From assembly GCA_016870835.1 (NCBI GenBank), contig VGAG01000009.1:1-36763 (forward strand): a stretch of 36,763 nucleotides of DNA, given 5' to 3'. The stretch comes from Actinomycetota bacterium (GTDB lineage: Bacteria > Actinomycetota > Actinomycetes > Nanopelagicales > Nanopelagicaceae). Position numbers and translations under genes: made by a program. Under the pieces are notes generated by a model. That model was not told the origin of the DNA, did no database searches, and was given only the letters and a program-made list of their open reading frames with translations. Each line of letters begins with the position of its first letter. The first letter of the stretch is position 1. This document shows positions 1 through 10,425 of the stretch, piece after piece.

Positions 1-605
1 AATATCAATTCATCGCCGGCGCTAAAGAGGTCATGTTGCGAAGGTGAAATTACATGACCATCTCGAATAATTGCTGCGAGAGATGCATCTTTAGGAAGCT
101 CTATCTCTGAGACTGATTTACCAATACAGATTGAGTTATCGGGAAGAGTAATTTCAACAAGATTCGCCTCTCCCGATTTGATGGAGAAGAGACGAACAAC
201 GTCACCAACGCTGACGGCTTCTTCCACCAGGGCTGCGATTATTCGCGGGGTAGAAACCGCAACATCTACGCCCCATGAAGAATCAAAGAGCCACTCATTC
301 TTTGGATGATTAACGCGGGCAACTACTCGCGGTACTCCATATTCAGTCTTAGCGAGCAGGGAGGCAACCAGATTCACTTTATCGTCACCGGTTGCCGCAA
401 CCATGACTTGGCATTGATCAAGGCTCGCCTTATCTAGAGTTGCGATTTCACATGCATCTGCAAGAAGCCATTCTGCGTTAGGCACGCTATCCATCTTTAG
501 CGCTTTTGGATTCTTATCTATAAGTAGAACTTGATGGCCATTTCCAATCAATTCGCGGGCAATTGCACGTCCCGCATTCCCAGCTCCGGCAATTGCAATC
601 TTCAT
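1..605 (-). CDS. ceoC: TrkA-family K+ uptake regulator CeoC (3' end outside window)
   Basis: Cytoplasmic nucleotide-binding subunit of a Trk/Ktr-type potassium uptake system. The visible 201 residues start with a Rossmann motif (GAGNAGRAIA, residues 7-16), continue with ATGDDKVN and RVVARVNHPKNEWLF, and enter the TrkA_C domain with LVEITLPD. This matches my recollection of mycobacterial CeoC (about 220 aa), so only some 20 residues are likely missing. The ATG at 605-603 overlaps the TGA of the upstream ceoB in an ATGA junction, so the two are co-transcribed and probably translationally coupled. The K+ channel subunit is not in the window. Identification is from motifs and pair order; confident. 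Confidence 0.93.
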   Translation of the reverse strand, partial: MKIAIAGAGNAGRAIARELIGNGHQVLLIDKNPKALKMDSVPNAEWLLADACEIATLDKASLDQCQVMVAATGDDKVNLVASLLAKTEYGVPRVVARVNHPKNEWLFDSSWGVDVAVSTPRIIAALVEEAVSVGDVVRLFSIKSGEANLVEITLPDNSICIGKSVSEIELPKDASLAAIIRDGHVISPSQHDLFSAGDELI

Positions 606-1267
606 TTCTTCTCCTCCGGCGGCTGGGAGAGAGCGGCTACGACTTGGGCAACATCTTTGTCGGAGATAAGCACATGGAGCACGTCGCCTTCTTGAAGTAC
701 GACATGATCATCCGGAATTAACCCGGCTCCGAGCCTTGTGATAAATGCGACTCGCGCTTTAGTTAACTCTTGAATTGCATTTACGGGATAACCAAACCAG
801 TCGCGATGTATATGAATCTCCGCTAATTGAACTTTTCCAGATGGATCTTGCCATTCAGACTTTGCCCCAGAAGGCAAGATGCGGCGCATGATCTGGTCAG
901 TAGTCCAAAGGACGGTTGCCACAGTTGGAATTCCGAGGCGTTGATAGATCTCGGCGCGCCCTGGATCATAAATACGAGCAACTACATTTTTTACGCCATA
1001 AGTCTCACGCGCAACTCGCGCTGCCAGAATATTTGAGTTATCGCCATTAGAAACTGCGGCAAATGCATCGGCTCGCTCAATACCAGCCTCAATAAGGGTG
1101 TCGCGATCAAACCCGACACCTGCGACAGTGAGTCCATTGAAATCAGCGCCAAGACGGCGGAAAGCTTCACGCTCTTGATCAATTACAGATACAGAGTGAC
1201 CTAAGGCTTGAAAATCCTTTGCCAGAGTTGAGCCGACGCGGCCACAACCCATAATCACGATGTGCAC
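602..1267 (-). CDS. ceoB: TrkA-family K+ uptake regulator CeoB
   Basis: First gene of the ceoB-ceoC pair; 221 aa from the chosen GTG. It has an N-terminal NAD(H)-binding Rossmann fold (MGCGRVGSTLA near residues 6-16), the DAFAAVSNGDNSNI segment and a C-terminal TrkA_C domain (LQEGDVLHVLI). These gate K+ transporters in response to nucleotide and cation state. An in-frame ATG at 1333 would add 22 residues, but family proteins begin right at the (V/M)HIVIMGCGRVG strand and the longer form would overlap the start codon of the divergent methyltransferase gene. A TAAATT hexamer lies 8 nt before the GTG. The family and position match Rv2691; the exact start is less certain than the identity. Confidence 0.92.
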   Translation of the reverse strand: MHIVIMGCGRVGSTLAKDFQALGHSVSVIDQEREAFRRLGADFNGLTVAGVGFDRDTLIEAGIERADAFAAVSNGDNSNILAARVARETYGVKNVVARIYDPGRAEIYQRLGIPTVATVLWTTDQIMRRILPSGAKSEWQDPSGKVQLAEIHIHRDWFGYPVNAIQELTKARVAFITRLGAGLIPDDHVVLQEGDVLHVLISDKDVAQVVAALSQPPEEKK

Positions 1268-1275
1268 AGAGAGAG

Positions 1276-1281
1276 AATTTA
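1276..1281 (-). promoter_or_regulatory. candidate -10 of ceoB-ceoC (TAAATT)
   Basis: TAAATT on the minus strand ends 8 nt before the GTG at 1267. This is slightly longer spacing than the 6-7 nt seen at other operons in the window. No Shine-Dalgarno sequence is positioned for this GTG. Confidence 0.4.
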
Positions 1282-1331
1282 CACCTTTAGGCTTGGGTAA
1301 GAGTAATTCACGCGCGAAATTGAGGTGTTTC

Positions 1332-2489
1332 ATGAATGTTGGCGATGAAGTTGTTGTCGATATTTCTGGAATAGCTCATGGTGGGCATTGTGTATCTCGT
1401 TTTGAAGGAAGAGTGATCTTTGTAAGACACGCTATTCCAGGTGAAAAAGTAAAAGTGCGAATTACTGATATCTCTAAGAGTTTTGCGCGAGGAGATTGCA
1501 TTGAAGTATTGAGCGCTTCAAAAGATCGCGTAACACCACCATGCACCTACGCACATCCCGGTGGCTGCGGTGGATGCGACTTTCAACATATATCTACTCC
1601 AGCACAGCGCAAATTAAAGGCAGAAATTATCAAGGAGCAGTTTTCCCGGCTGGCAAAGAAGAGTATTGATGTTGAAGTTGAAGAGGTCAAACCAAATTTA
1701 GGTTGGCGATCTCGGATGGAGTTCACTGTTTCACAAAATGGCAGGTTGGCTATGTATGAATCACGTAGAAACAACTTAATTGAAATCTCTGAGTGCAAGA
1801 TCGCGGATCCAAAAGTGGATATTGGTGGAATAAATAGCCGTAAGCTTCCTATTGGCAAGAAAATAGATGTTGCTGTGGGCACGACCGGAGATGTAGTTAC
1901 TTCGATAGAAGGCCGGGAGAACATTGCCTTAATCAAGCAGGAAGTTGCTGGTTTCGAGTTCTCGATCTCACCCGATAGTTTCTGGCAGAGCCATACGGCG
2001 GCGCCACAAACGCTGCTCGCTGTTGTTATGGAAATGTCTGGACTCCGTCAAGGAGATCATTTCTATGATCTCTATTCTGGGGTTGGATTATTTGCAAGCG
2101 GTGCGCTCTCGTTAGTCGGTCCGGGTGGTCGAATCACAATGATTGAAGAATCTGGGAGCTCAATCACTGACGCCCGGAGAAATTTTGCTAACTATGAAAC
2201 GGTAGAGGTAATTGAAGGAAAAGTTGAGCGAGAATTATCTAAATTTGTAAGAGGAGATGTAGTAGTTCTTGATCCACCAAGAGCTGGCGCAGGGGAGCGA
2301 GTCATAAAATCCATTGCTGCTTTAAATCCACGGACCATCGTTTACGTGGCCTGCGATCCAGCAGCGCTGGCACGGGATACTGCAATTCTTGAGGCCAGAG
2401 GGTATGAACTTGATGCAATTCGAGCTTTTGACCTATTTCCTATGACCCAACATATTGAAAGTGTGGCGCGCTTCATCAGATCCGAATAA
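1332..2489 (+). CDS. TRAM-domain class I SAM-dependent RNA methyltransferase (TrmA/RlmD family)
   Basis: 385-aa 5-methyluridine-type RNA methyltransferase. Order: N-terminal TRAM RNA-binding domain (about 1-58), an iron-sulfur cysteine cluster (C71, C79, C82, with a fourth in SECKIAD), then the methyltransferase fold with DLYSGVGLFA as the SAM motif, DPPRAGAGE, and the catalytic cysteine in VACDPAALARD. The target base (tRNA U54 or a 23S uridine) cannot be decided from sequence. The ATG at 1332 is preferred over an in-frame start at 1260 because TRAM domains begin at this point and GAGGTG (1322-1327) precedes it. It is one of few first-in-operon genes here with a Shine-Dalgarno rather than the leaderless pattern. 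The position beside ceoB matches Rv2689c in mycobacteria. Confidence 0.9.
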   Translation: MNVGDEVVVDISGIAHGGHCVSRFEGRVIFVRHAIPGEKVKVRITDISKSFARGDCIEVLSASKDRVTPPCTYAHPGGCGGCDFQHISTPAQRKLKAEIIKEQFSRLAKKSIDVEVEEVKPNLGWRSRMEFTVSQNGRLAMYESRRNNLIEISECKIADPKVDIGGINSRKLPIGKKIDVAVGTTGDVVTSIEGRENIALIKQEVAGFEFSISPDSFWQSHTAAPQTLLAVVMEMSGLRQGDHFYDLYSGVGLFASGALSLVGPGGRITMIEESGSSITDARRNFANYETVEVIEGKVERELSKFVRGDVVVLDPPRAGAGERVIKSIAALNPRTIVYVACDPAALARDTAILEARGYELDAIRAFDLFPMTQHIESVARFIRSE

Positions 2490-2512
2490 TGAAGGCAATA
2501 GCCCAGTCAAGT

Positions 2513-2518
2513 TAGGAT
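2513..2518 (+). promoter_or_regulatory. candidate -10 of acn, leaderless spacing
   Basis: TAGGAT, then 7 nt, then the ATG at 2526. No clear -35 was seen at 16-18 bp. Confidence 0.55.
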
Positions 2519-2525
2519 TCGGGGT

Positions 2526-5183
2526 ATGAGCAAGAACTCTTTTGGGGCCAAGCGTTCGTTAGAAGTTTCAGGAAAAAGCTACGAGATATTCGATATCACC
2601 GGCTTAGAAGGTGCAGCAACCCTTCCTTTCTCCCTAAAGATTCTTCTTGAAAATCTGCTCCGTACTGAAGATGGAGCAAATATCACTTCTACCCAAATCA
2701 AAGCTCTTGCAAACTGGAATCCAGACTCTCAACCAGATACTGAAATTCAATTCACTCCGGCACGTGTAATCATGCACGACTTCACCGGCGTTCCTTGCAT
2801 TGTTGATTTGGCCACTATGCGCGAGGCAATCTCTCAACTTGGTGGAGATCCAACTCGGGTAAATCCGCTTGCTCCCGCAGAGTTGGTAATTGATCACTCT
2901 GTGATCGCCGATAAATTTGGAACAGCCTCTGCATTTGAAGAAAATGTAGATATCGAATACCAGCGAAATACCGAGAGATATCGCTTTTTAAGGTGGGGTC
3001 AGACCGCTTTTGATGAATTCAAAGTTGTTCCACCCGGAACTGGAATCGTTCACCAAGTTAATATCGAATATCTAGCCCGAGTAGTAATGGTTCGCGAAGT
3101 CGAAGGCTCGGTTCGCGCATACCCAGACACCGTCGTTGGTACTGATTCGCACACAACCATGGTCAACGGCCTCGGAGTTCTTGGTTGGGGAGTTGGTGGA
3201 ATTGAGGCAGAAGCTGCGCTCTTGGGTCAGCCGGTATCAATGCTCATTCCTCGAGTTGTCGGATTTAAATTAAATGGAAACCTTCCGATGGGAACAACTG
3301 CAACTGACCTCGTTCTCACCATCACCGAAATGCTCAGAAAGCATGGCGTGGTTGGAAAGTTTGTCGAGTTCTATGGACCCGGAGTCAGCGCCCTACCGAT
3401 GGCAAATAGGGCAACTATCGGAAATATGTCACCTGAATATGGATCTACGGTAGCGATATTTCCAATTGATGAAGAGACTATTAATTACCTTGCGTTAACC
3501 GGTAGAAGTAGTGAACAACTTGAGCTAGTTGAAAAGTATGCCAAGGCTCAAGGAATTTGGCATGACCCAACTGCATCGCCAAGATACTCAGAACATCTTG
3601 AGTTAGATCTTGCAAATGTAGTTCCCTCTATCGCAGGACCAAAGCGGCCGCAAGATCGAGTTGCGCTAAGTGATGCGAAGAGCTCGTTTGCGAAATCACT
3701 CCCAGGTTATTTAAGTGATAAGAGCGCAAAGAGTCCTGTTTCGGTTTCGGTCAATGAAAAGAGTGGCGCAGTTGCTAACGGGGCAGTCGTTATTGCCTCG
3801 ATTACTTCATGTACCAACACTTCAAATCCGAGTGTGATGATTGGCGCCGGTTTGTTGGCAAAGAAAGCAGTTGAAAAGGGATTAAGCAGTAAGCCATGGG
3901 TTAAGACAACTCTTGCGCCGGGGTCAAAAGTTGTTACTAACTATTATGAGAAGTCTGGGCTAACGCCGTTTCTTGAGAAATTAGGCTTTAACCTCGTTGG
4001 ATATGGCTGTGTAACTTGTATCGGAAATTCAGGACCATTACCGATAGAGGTAAGTAAGGCCGTAAATGAAAATGACCTTGCTGTCGCTGCCGTTTTATCT
4101 GGAAACCGTAACTTTGAAGGTCGCATTAGCCCTGATGTGAAGATGAATTATCTAGCTTCACCTCCGCTAGTTGTCGCCTACGCCTTAGCCGGAACTATGG
4201 ATCATGATTTTGAAAAGGATTCGTTGGGTAAGGATGCTGGCGGTAAAGATGTTTTTCTACGCGATATCTGGCCATCTCCACAAGAGATTCAAGTTGTAAT
4301 CGATAGCGTTATCTCATCTGAGATGTTTAAGAAAGATTACGCCAGCGTATTTAAGGGTGATCATCGTTGGACTTCACTTGATACTCCAACTGGAAAGACT
4401 TTTGAGTGGGATACAAAATCGACTTATGTAAGAAAGCCGCCATATTTTGAAGGCATGCCAAGAAATCCAGAACCTGTAACCGATATTTCGGGCGCGAGAG
4501 TTCTTGCCAAAGTTGGAGATTCAGTTACTACCGATCACATCTCGCCAGCCGGATCAATCAAGCCTGATTCACCTGCTGGAAAGTACCTACAAGAGCATGG
4601 AGTTGCTCGAGCTGATTTCAATTCATATGGCTCACGTCGTGGAAATCATGAAGTAATGATTCGCGGAACATTTGCCAATATTCGCCTAAAGAATCTCTTG
4701 TTAGATGGCGTTGAGGGTGGATATACAAGGAATTTCATATCGGGCGGCGAACAGAGCACAATTTATGATGCATCAGTCGCTTATCAAGCAGCTGGAGTTC
4801 CACTAGTGATTCTTGCTGGAAAAGAATATGGATCTGGTTCATCGCGAGATTGGGCGGCAAAGGGAACAGCGCTACTTGGTGTGCGCGCTGTTATCGCCGA
4901 ATCATTTGAACGAATCCATCGCTCCAATTTGATTGGAATGGGAGTTTTACCTCTGCAATTCCAAGATGGTGAATCAAGTGAGAGCCTTGGGCTTCGTGGT
5001 GATGAAACCTTTGAGATTACCGGGATCATTGAGTTAAACAATGGAAAGATTCCAGCGACAGTGAAGGTCAAGGCGGGAGATAAGACATTTACCGCCCGGG
5101 TCCGTATCGACACCCCAGGTGAGGCTGATTACTATCGCCACGGCGGAATCATGCAATACGTATTGCGCTCGCTACTCGCTTAG
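2526..5183 (+). CDS. acnA: Aconitate hydratase A
   Basis: TCA-cycle and glyoxylate enzyme converting citrate to isocitrate through a [4Fe-4S] cluster. The cluster ligands are visible as C429 (TSCTNTSNP) and C495/C498 ([13 protein letters not shown]). Substrate-binding segments [12 protein letters not shown] and, in the C-terminal swivel domain, [12 protein letters not shown] are intact. The 885-aa length is normal for the AcnA/IRP1 type. The ATG at 2526 follows a TAGGAT hexamer by 7 nt, so the transcript may be leaderless. Only 36 bp separate it from the methyltransferase, so read-through is also possible. No oddities. Confidence 0.98.
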   Translation: MSKNSFGAKRSLEVSGKSYEIFDITGLEGAATLPFSLKILLENLLRTEDGANITSTQIKALANWNPDSQPDTEIQFTPARVIMHDFTGVPCIVDLATMREAISQLGGDPTRVNPLAPAELVIDHSVIADKFGTASAFEENVDIEYQRNTERYRFLRWGQTAFDEFKVVPPGTGIVHQVNIEYLARVVMVREVEGSVRAYPDTVVGTDSHTTMVNGLGVLGWGVGGIEAEAALLGQPVSMLIPRVVGFKLNGNLPMGTTATDLVLTITEMLRKHGVVGKFVEFYGPGVSALPMANRATIGNMSPEYGSTVAIFPIDEETINYLALTGRSSEQLELVEKYAKAQGIWHDPTASPRYSEHLELDLANVVPSIAGPKRPQDRVALSDAKSSFAKSLPGYLSDKSAKSPVSVSVNEKSGAVANGAVVIASITSCTNTSNPSVMIGAGLLAKKAVEKGLSSKPWVKTTLAPGSKVVTNYYEKSGLTPFLEKLGFNLVGYGCVTCIGNSGPLPIEVSKAVNENDLAVAAVLSGNRNFEGRISPDVKMNYLASPPLVVAYALAGTMDHDFEKDSLGKDAGGKDVFLRDIWPSPQEIQVVIDSVISSEMFKKDYASVFKGDHRWTSLDTPTGKTFEWDTKSTYVRKPPYFEGMPRNPEPVTDISGARVLAKVGDSVTTDHISPAGSIKPDSPAGKYLQEHGVARADFNSYGSRRGNHEVMIRGTFANIRLKNLLLDGVEGGYTRNFISGGEQSTIYDASVAYQAAGVPLVILAGKEYGSGSSRDWAAKGTALLGVRAVIAESFERIHRSNLIGMGVLPLQFQDGESSESLGLRGDETFEITGIIELNNGKIPATVKVKAGDKTFTARVRIDTPGEADYYRHGGIMQYVLRSLLA

Positions 5184-5203
5184 AAGGATTGGTTTTTAGT
5201 AGT

Positions 5204-5209
5204 TACCAT
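5204..5209 (+). promoter_or_regulatory. candidate -10 of dxs, leaderless spacing
   Basis: TACCAT, then 7 nt, then the ATG at 5217. A weak TTAGAA (5180-5185) overlapping the acn stop could serve as -35 with an 18-bp spacer. Confidence 0.5.
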
Positions 5210-5216
5210 TAAGCCT

Positions 5217-7151
5217 ATGAAGTTCCTTCCGCGCCTCAAGTCACCGTCTGACTTGGCTCGCATGAGTGAAGCTGAACTCACTGAGCTCTCAGCCGAGATA
5301 AGAAGCTTTTTAGTAGATAAAGTTTCAAAGTCAGGTGGCCATCTAGGATCGAATCTTGGAATCGTTGAATTAACAATTGCAATTCATCGCGTCTTTCAAT
5401 CTCCTCACGATGTCGTAATTTTTGATACTGGCCACCAATCTTATGTTCATAAAATTCTCACCGGCCGCGCCGACGGATTTGAAAAGTTGCGCCAACGTGG
5501 CGGCATCTCGGGCTATCCAAGTCGCGCTGAGAGCGAACACGATGTTGTTGAGAACTCACATGCATCGACCTCACTTTCTTGGGCAGATGGAGTTGCTAGG
5601 GCATTTAGCGTTCAAGGAATCACCGATCGAACGGTTGTTGCAGTTGTTGGTGATGGCGCACTCACCGGAGGCATGGCCTGGGAGGCGCTAAATAACATTG
5701 CGGCTTCACAGAATCTAAGACTTGTAATTGTTGTTAACGATAATGAACGCTCGTATTCACCGACAATCGGCGGTGTTGCAACTTATCTCTCGACACTACG
5801 AGCGACTAAGGGATACGAGAAGTTTCTGGATTGGGGCAAAGGAGTCCTTGAGCGCACCCCAGTCGTAGGTCAACCAATTTATGAAACTCTGCATGGAATG
5901 AAAAAGGGTCTAAAAGATATTGTTGCTCCACAAGGAATGTTTGAAGATTTGGGCCTTAAATACCTAGGGCCAATTGATGGTCATGACATCTCAGCGCTGG
6001 AAAAAGCCTTGATTCAAGCAAAGAAATTTGAAGGCCCGGTCTTGGTACATGCAATCACTGAAAAGGGACGGGGCCACGCGCCAGCCATAAATGATGAGGC
6101 TGAGAAGTTTCATGCAGTTGGCGTTGTAGATCCTGAAACCGGCGAGCCCCTTGCAAAGGCTGGTAAGACTTGGACGCAAGAATTCTCTGATGCCTTAGTT
6201 GAGTTAGGCGGCCAGCGTAAAGATATTGTCGCGCTTACTGCAGCAATGCTTGGTCCCACAGGTTTGGACAAATTCCAAGAGAATTATCCAGAGCGAACAT
6301 TTGATGTCGGAATAGCCGAACAGCATGCAACAACATCAGCTGCGGGAATGGCTTTTGCTGGGCTCCACCCAGTAGTTGCGGTCTATTCAACATTCTTAAA
6401 TCGTGCCTTTGATCAATTACTACTTGATGTCGCACTTCATAAAGCGGGCGTCACATTTGTTCTGGATAGAGCAGGAGTGACGGGCGATGATGGCCCATCA
6501 CATCATGGAATCTGGGATTTGGCGCTAACTGGAATTGTTCCAACACTTCGAGTAGCTGCACCAAGAGATGGCGCTCGACTCCGTGAATTACTTGGTGAAG
6601 CGGTTTCTGTTAAAGATGCACCAACACTTTTACGTTTTCCTAAAGGAGCTTTAAGCCCAGAACTTCCTGCCTTTGAACGACGTGAGGGAATTGACGTTCT
6701 CTATCGGGGCGAAAGTCCTGACATTTTGGTTGTTGCTGTCGGTGCAATGGCCCAACTTGCTGTCGATGCCGCCGCCCAGGCATACCGCGAAGGCGTTGGA
6801 GTAACAGTGATCGATCCGCGTTGGGTGCGACCACTCCCAGTCAGCGCGCTGGCTCGAATGGCGGAGCGTTATTCAAGAATTGTAGTTATTGAAGATGGCG
6901 TGCGAAGTGGTGGAATTGCTAGTTCGCTCGGTGATTCATTCCGCGATCAGAATATTTCTACTCCGATTCATTCAATCGGGGTCCCATTAGTTTTCATCGA
7001 ACATTCCAAGCGCAATCAGATCCTGGGAGATTTAGGAATAACTGCCCAATCCGTGGCGCGCCAACTAGTTAGTTGGTTCTCCGGAAGCATTACGCAGGAA
7101 GTGACGCGACTCCAGGTGGATGAAAGCGCTGACCGCAAACCGCTTCGCTAA
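5217..7151 (+). CDS. dxs: 1-deoxy-D-xylulose-5-phosphate synthase
   Basis: First enzyme of the MEP isoprenoid pathway; condenses pyruvate and glyceraldehyde-3-phosphate using thiamine diphosphate. The 644-aa length is typical. Seen: [13 protein letters not shown] near the N terminus, the ThDP/Mg2+ motif [16 protein letters not shown], the transketolase pyrimidine-binding domain with DVGIAEQHA, and [15 protein letters not shown]. Its 3' end overlaps the convergent fadB-like gene by 62 bp, so the last 20 residues are encoded opposite the FadB C terminus. The order TRAM methyltransferase - dxs - RNase D - DUF3000 is an actinobacterial arrangement (compare Rv2682c dxs1). Confidence 0.97.
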   Translation: MKFLPRLKSPSDLARMSEAELTELSAEIRSFLVDKVSKSGGHLGSNLGIVELTIAIHRVFQSPHDVVIFDTGHQSYVHKILTGRADGFEKLRQRGGISGYPSRAESEHDVVENSHASTSLSWADGVARAFSVQGITDRTVVAVVGDGALTGGMAWEALNNIAASQNLRLVIVVNDNERSYSPTIGGVATYLSTLRATKGYEKFLDWGKGVLERTPVVGQPIYETLHGMKKGLKDIVAPQGMFEDLGLKYLGPIDGHDISALEKALIQAKKFEGPVLVHAITEKGRGHAPAINDEAEKFHAVGVVDPETGEPLAKAGKTWTQEFSDALVELGGQRKDIVALTAAMLGPTGLDKFQENYPERTFDVGIAEQHATTSAAGMAFAGLHPVVAVYSTFLNRAFDQLLLDVALHKAGVTFVLDRAGVTGDDGPSHHGIWDLALTGIVPTLRVAAPRDGARLRELLGEAVSVKDAPTLLRFPKGALSPELPAFERREGIDVLYRGESPDILVVAVGAMAQLAVDAAAQAYREGVGVTVIDPRWVRPLPVSALARMAERYSRIVVIEDGVRSGGIASSLGDSFRDQNISTPIHSIGVPLVFIEHSKRNQILGDLGITAQSVARQLVSWFSGSITQEVTRLQVDESADRKPLR

Positions 7152-9201
7152 TTCCCTCACGATCTAAGTAAGGCAATATTCCGCCGAGATGCATCGGCCA
7201 GCCCGCGCCCATCAACATACAGAGATCGATCTCCGCAGCTGTAGCAACAACGCCTTCATCGAGCATCATCCGCGCCTCTTCGGCTAGCGCTTTAAGGGCG
7301 CGCGCTCTTACCTGTTCGGCGGTCGAAGGGGAATTACCTTTTTCAACTAAGGCAAGAGCCTCTTGATTAGGGGCTAGCTTTCCAGATTCATCTTTTATGT
7401 AGAAGGACTTAACACCCTTTTCTACCAACTTTGAGACAGTTGGTGAGACCTTGTAGCGCGCTCCGAGATTTGCATTAAGTGTCTTTGAAACATGAAGTGC
7501 AACGCCTGGGCCTACTAGACCAAATAGTTCGAGTGGTGACATCGGGAAGCCAAGCGGACGAAGCGCGCTATCTGCGACATCGTAAGGAGTTCCTTCATCT
7601 ATCGCATCGGTTACTTCACCCATAAAGCGGGTTAGAAGGCGATTGACAACAAATCCCGGCGCATCTTTACAGATAATCATGGTCTTCTTTAGTTCTTTAC
7701 CAACGCTTATCGCAGTTGCGGTAGTAGCGTCATCAGTCTTACTAGTGCGTGCAACTTCAAGAAGTGGCATGACCGCAACTGGATTGAAGAAGTGGAATCC
7801 AACAACACGCTCTGGGTGAGCAAGGCCTTCACCCATCTTCTCAACCGAAAGTGAGGAAGTGTTTGTCGCAAGGATGCACTCTGCGCTAATGATCTTCTCA
7901 AGTTCCTTAAATAGTTTCTGCTTAATGGAGAATTCTTCAAAAACCGCTTCAATGATGAAATCTGAACCGGCGAAGACTGATTGATCAGTAGACCCACTAA
8001 CAAGTCCCTTTAGGCGAGCGGCACCTTCTTGGTTTAGTCGCTTCTTCTCAACCAACTTGTCGATTTCACTATGTATCCAGGCAATTCCCTTATCAACGCG
8101 AGATTGATCAAGGTCGGTCATCACGACTGGAACTTTTAGATTACGCATAATCAAGAGCGCGAGTTGGGATGCCATCAATCCAGCTCCCACGACCCCAACC
8201 TTGCTAACTTTTCTTGCCAAGGCGGGCTTTGGTGCGCCCTCAACTTTCTTACGTTTCTTCTGTATTAAGTTAAAGGCGTAGAGCGATGAACGGAGCGTAT
8301 CTGACATAACTAACTTTGCTAGGACTTCATCCTCAGCATCAAATCCTTGATCCAAGGTGTTTGTTTTCGCAGCCGCGATCAACTCAAGAGCGCGAAGCGG
8401 GGCAGCTACCTCAGCGCCACCGTATTTCTTGGCAACTGCGCCCTTACCGGTCGAAATTGCGCGCTCCCAGGCAGCGCCATCTTTTGAGTGATCCACTCGT
8501 TCTATCTTCTTCTTGCCACTTAAGAGATCAGCAGCAAAGGCGCAAGATCTCTCTAGGAAATCGGCTGGTTCAAATACGGCATCTACTACGCCAAGTGCTA
8601 GCGCTTCTTTCGCCTTCATCATTGTGTTGTTATTCAACGCATTAAGAATTATTACTTGAACCGCTTTTTCTGGACCAATTAGTTTGGGAAGGATTGTTGC
8701 GCCACCCCAACCGGGGACGATTCCAAGGAAACATTCGGGAAGGGCAGTAAATGCAGTCGAGGCGAGAGTGCGATAAGTGCAATGCAATCCAATCTCAAGT
8801 CCGCCGCCGAGAGCTAAACCATTTGTGAATGCAAAGGTTGGCTTCTTGCCTCGACCTAAACGCTTAAATAGATCATGGCCGTATTTGCCCATAGCAAGAG
8901 CTTGAGCTTTATCTTTTAGGAATGGGAGAGCAGAAAGATCAGCGCCGGCTGCAAATATAAATGGCTTTCCAGTTATAGCAATTGCGGCCGAAGAACTACT
9001 TTCGGCAGCAGTTAACGCATCGGATAGTCCCTTGAGTGATTGGGGACCGAGGGTATTTGGACGGTTGTAATCCATTCCATTATCGAGCGTGATTAGCGAG
9101 AGGGTTCCATTAAAGCCAAATGGAGTGAGATCAACTTCGCGCAAGAGTGAATTCGTTACAACTTCTTCCGGAGCGCCTTCAGGTGCGGTGAACTCAACCA
9201 T
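7090..9201 (-). CDS. fadB: Fatty-acid oxidation complex alpha subunit (enoyl-CoA hydratase / 3-hydroxyacyl-CoA dehydrogenase)
   Basis: Bifunctional 703-aa beta-oxidation enzyme. Residues about 15-210 form a crotonase domain ([39 protein letters not shown]). From about 330 there is an NAD-binding 3-hydroxyacyl-CoA dehydrogenase domain ([11 protein letters not shown]), with the catalytic-His segment VVGFHFFNP and paired C-terminal helical domains. It lies 3 nt downstream of the thiolase stop, with GAAAGG as a plausible ribosome-binding site, so fadA and fadB form one operon hydrating, oxidising and cleaving acyl-CoA. No acyl-CoA dehydrogenase is in the window. The 3' end overlaps dxs on the opposite strand by 62 bp. 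Confidence 0.95.
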   Translation of the reverse strand: MVEFTAPEGAPEEVVTNSLLREVDLTPFGFNGTLSLITLDNGMDYNRPNTLGPQSLKGLSDALTAAESSSSAAIAITGKPFIFAAGADLSALPFLKDKAQALAMGKYGHDLFKRLGRGKKPTFAFTNGLALGGGLEIGLHCTYRTLASTAFTALPECFLGIVPGWGGATILPKLIGPEKAVQVIILNALNNNTMMKAKEALALGVVDAVFEPADFLERSCAFAADLLSGKKKIERVDHSKDGAAWERAISTGKGAVAKKYGGAEVAAPLRALELIAAAKTNTLDQGFDAEDEVLAKLVMSDTLRSSLYAFNLIQKKRKKVEGAPKPALARKVSKVGVVGAGLMASQLALLIMRNLKVPVVMTDLDQSRVDKGIAWIHSEIDKLVEKKRLNQEGAARLKGLVSGSTDQSVFAGSDFIIEAVFEEFSIKQKLFKELEKIISAECILATNTSSLSVEKMGEGLAHPERVVGFHFFNPVAVMPLLEVARTSKTDDATTATAISVGKELKKTMIICKDAPGFVVNRLLTRFMGEVTDAIDEGTPYDVADSALRPLGFPMSPLELFGLVGPGVALHVSKTLNANLGARYKVSPTVSKLVEKGVKSFYIKDESGKLAPNQEALALVEKGNSPSTAEQVRARALKALAEEARMMLDEGVVATAAEIDLCMLMGAGWPMHLGGILPYLDREGISEAVCGQRFHPPGVASLPA

Positions 9202-9204
9202 TAT

Positions 9205-10413
9205 TTAAGCCTTTCCATAATCTTTATGGTGTGGGTTCTCCCAGATCACAGTTCCACCCATTCCAAGACCGATACACATTGTGGTAATTCCATAGCGAAC
9301 TTCAGGGTGTTCTTTGAAAGCTTCAGCAAGGTTCAAGATCAAACGCACACCAGATGAAGCGAGCGGATGGCCAACTGCAATTGCGCCGCCATAAATATTT
9401 ACTCGAGGATCATCATCTTTGATACCAAAGTAATCTAGGAACGAGAGCACTTGGATTGAGAAAGCTTCATTGATTTCAAAGAGGCCGATATCTCCAATAT
9501 CAAGGCCAGCGAGCCCCAGCGCCTTTATCGTGGAAGGAACTGGGCCATACCCCATAATTTCTGGCTCAACTCCAGCAAATGCAAAGGTGACAAGTCGGGC
9601 CTTCGGATTTAAACCAAGTTCTTTAGCTTTACTTTCGCTCGCAAGTAGCGCTGCAGTTGCACCATCATTTAATCCGGCGGCATTTCCTGCGGTAACTCGG
9701 CCAGCTGGACGAAATGGAGTTTTAAGAGCTGCTAACGCTTCAAGAGTAGTTCCGGGACGAGGTGGCTCATCAACTGTGGCAACGCCCCAACCTTGTTCCG
9801 CGTTTCGTACCGCAACCGGAATTAGATTTGGCTGAATCTTTCCAGCGGCATACGCAGCGGCGGTTTTCTGTTGTGAAGCAAGTGCATATTTATCTGCACG
9901 CTCCTTTGTTAGATGTGGAAACTTGTCATGCAAACGCTCAGCCGTATTTCCCATCGATAGCGCATCGGTATCAACAATTTTCTCGGCAAGATATCTTGGG
10001 TTTGGATCCATTCCTTCACTCATTGGATGATTGCCCATATGTTCAACGCCACCGGCAATTGCTAAGTGATAAGCGCCCATATTTATAGCGCCAGCAATAG
10101 TCGTTACTGAGGTAAGAGCTCCAGCGCACCAACGATCTACTGAGTAACCAGGAACTGTGTTTGGAAGTCCAGAGAGAATTGCTGTGGAGCGACCGATATT
10201 CATTCCCTGATCGCCAAATTGAGTTGTGGCAGCGATTGCAACATCATCAATTTCGGCTGGCTTTACTTGTGGGTTACGTTCCAGCAAACCTCTAATTGCT
10301 CGGACCATGATGTCATCAGCGCGAGTACCTGCGTAGAGGCTTCCGGCTCTCCCGAAAGGGGTGCGAACGGCATCTACTAGAAGAACGTTGGTCTTTGTGG
10401 TGGCAGATTTCAT
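9205..10413 (-). CDS. fadA: Acetyl-CoA acyltransferase (3-ketoacyl-CoA thiolase)
   Basis: Thiolytic cleavage step of beta-oxidation. The 402-aa protein has the nucleophilic cysteine in DRWCAGALTS, the NEAF motif (FEINEAFSIQ), the catalytic histidine in GGAIAVGHPLASSG and the second cysteine in TTMCIGLGMGG. It is the first gene of the fadA-fadB operon. The ATG at 10413 follows a TAGGCT hexamer by 6 nt; the TAG of that hexamer is also the stop codon of the upstream iron-transporter ATPase gene, so promoter and gene end are merged. Confidence 0.96.
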   Translation of the reverse strand: MKSATTKTNVLLVDAVRTPFGRAGSLYAGTRADDIMVRAIRGLLERNPQVKPAEIDDVAIAATTQFGDQGMNIGRSTAILSGLPNTVPGYSVDRWCAGALTSVTTIAGAINMGAYHLAIAGGVEHMGNHPMSEGMDPNPRYLAEKIVDTDALSMGNTAERLHDKFPHLTKERADKYALASQQKTAAAYAAGKIQPNLIPVAVRNAEQGWGVATVDEPPRPGTTLEALAALKTPFRPAGRVTAGNAAGLNDGATAALLASESKAKELGLNPKARLVTFAFAGVEPEIMGYGPVPSTIKALGLAGLDIGDIGLFEINEAFSIQVLSFLDYFGIKDDDPRVNIYGGAIAVGHPLASSGVRLILNLAEAFKEHPEVRYGITTMCIGLGMGGTVIWENPHHKDYGKA

Positions 10414-10419
10414 GCGGCA

Positions 10420-10425
10420 AGCCTA
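10420..10425 (-). promoter_or_regulatory. candidate -10 of fadA-fadB, leaderless spacing
   Basis: TAGGCT on the minus strand, then 6 nt, then the ATG at 10413. Its first three bases are the TAG stop of the ATPase gene (10423-10425). Confidence 0.6.

Noticed and set aside
8316-8645. 109-codon open frame on the plus strand inside the fadB gene
   Set aside because: Low-complexity Arg/Gln/Leu-rich translation opposite a well-conserved enzyme; a shadow frame.
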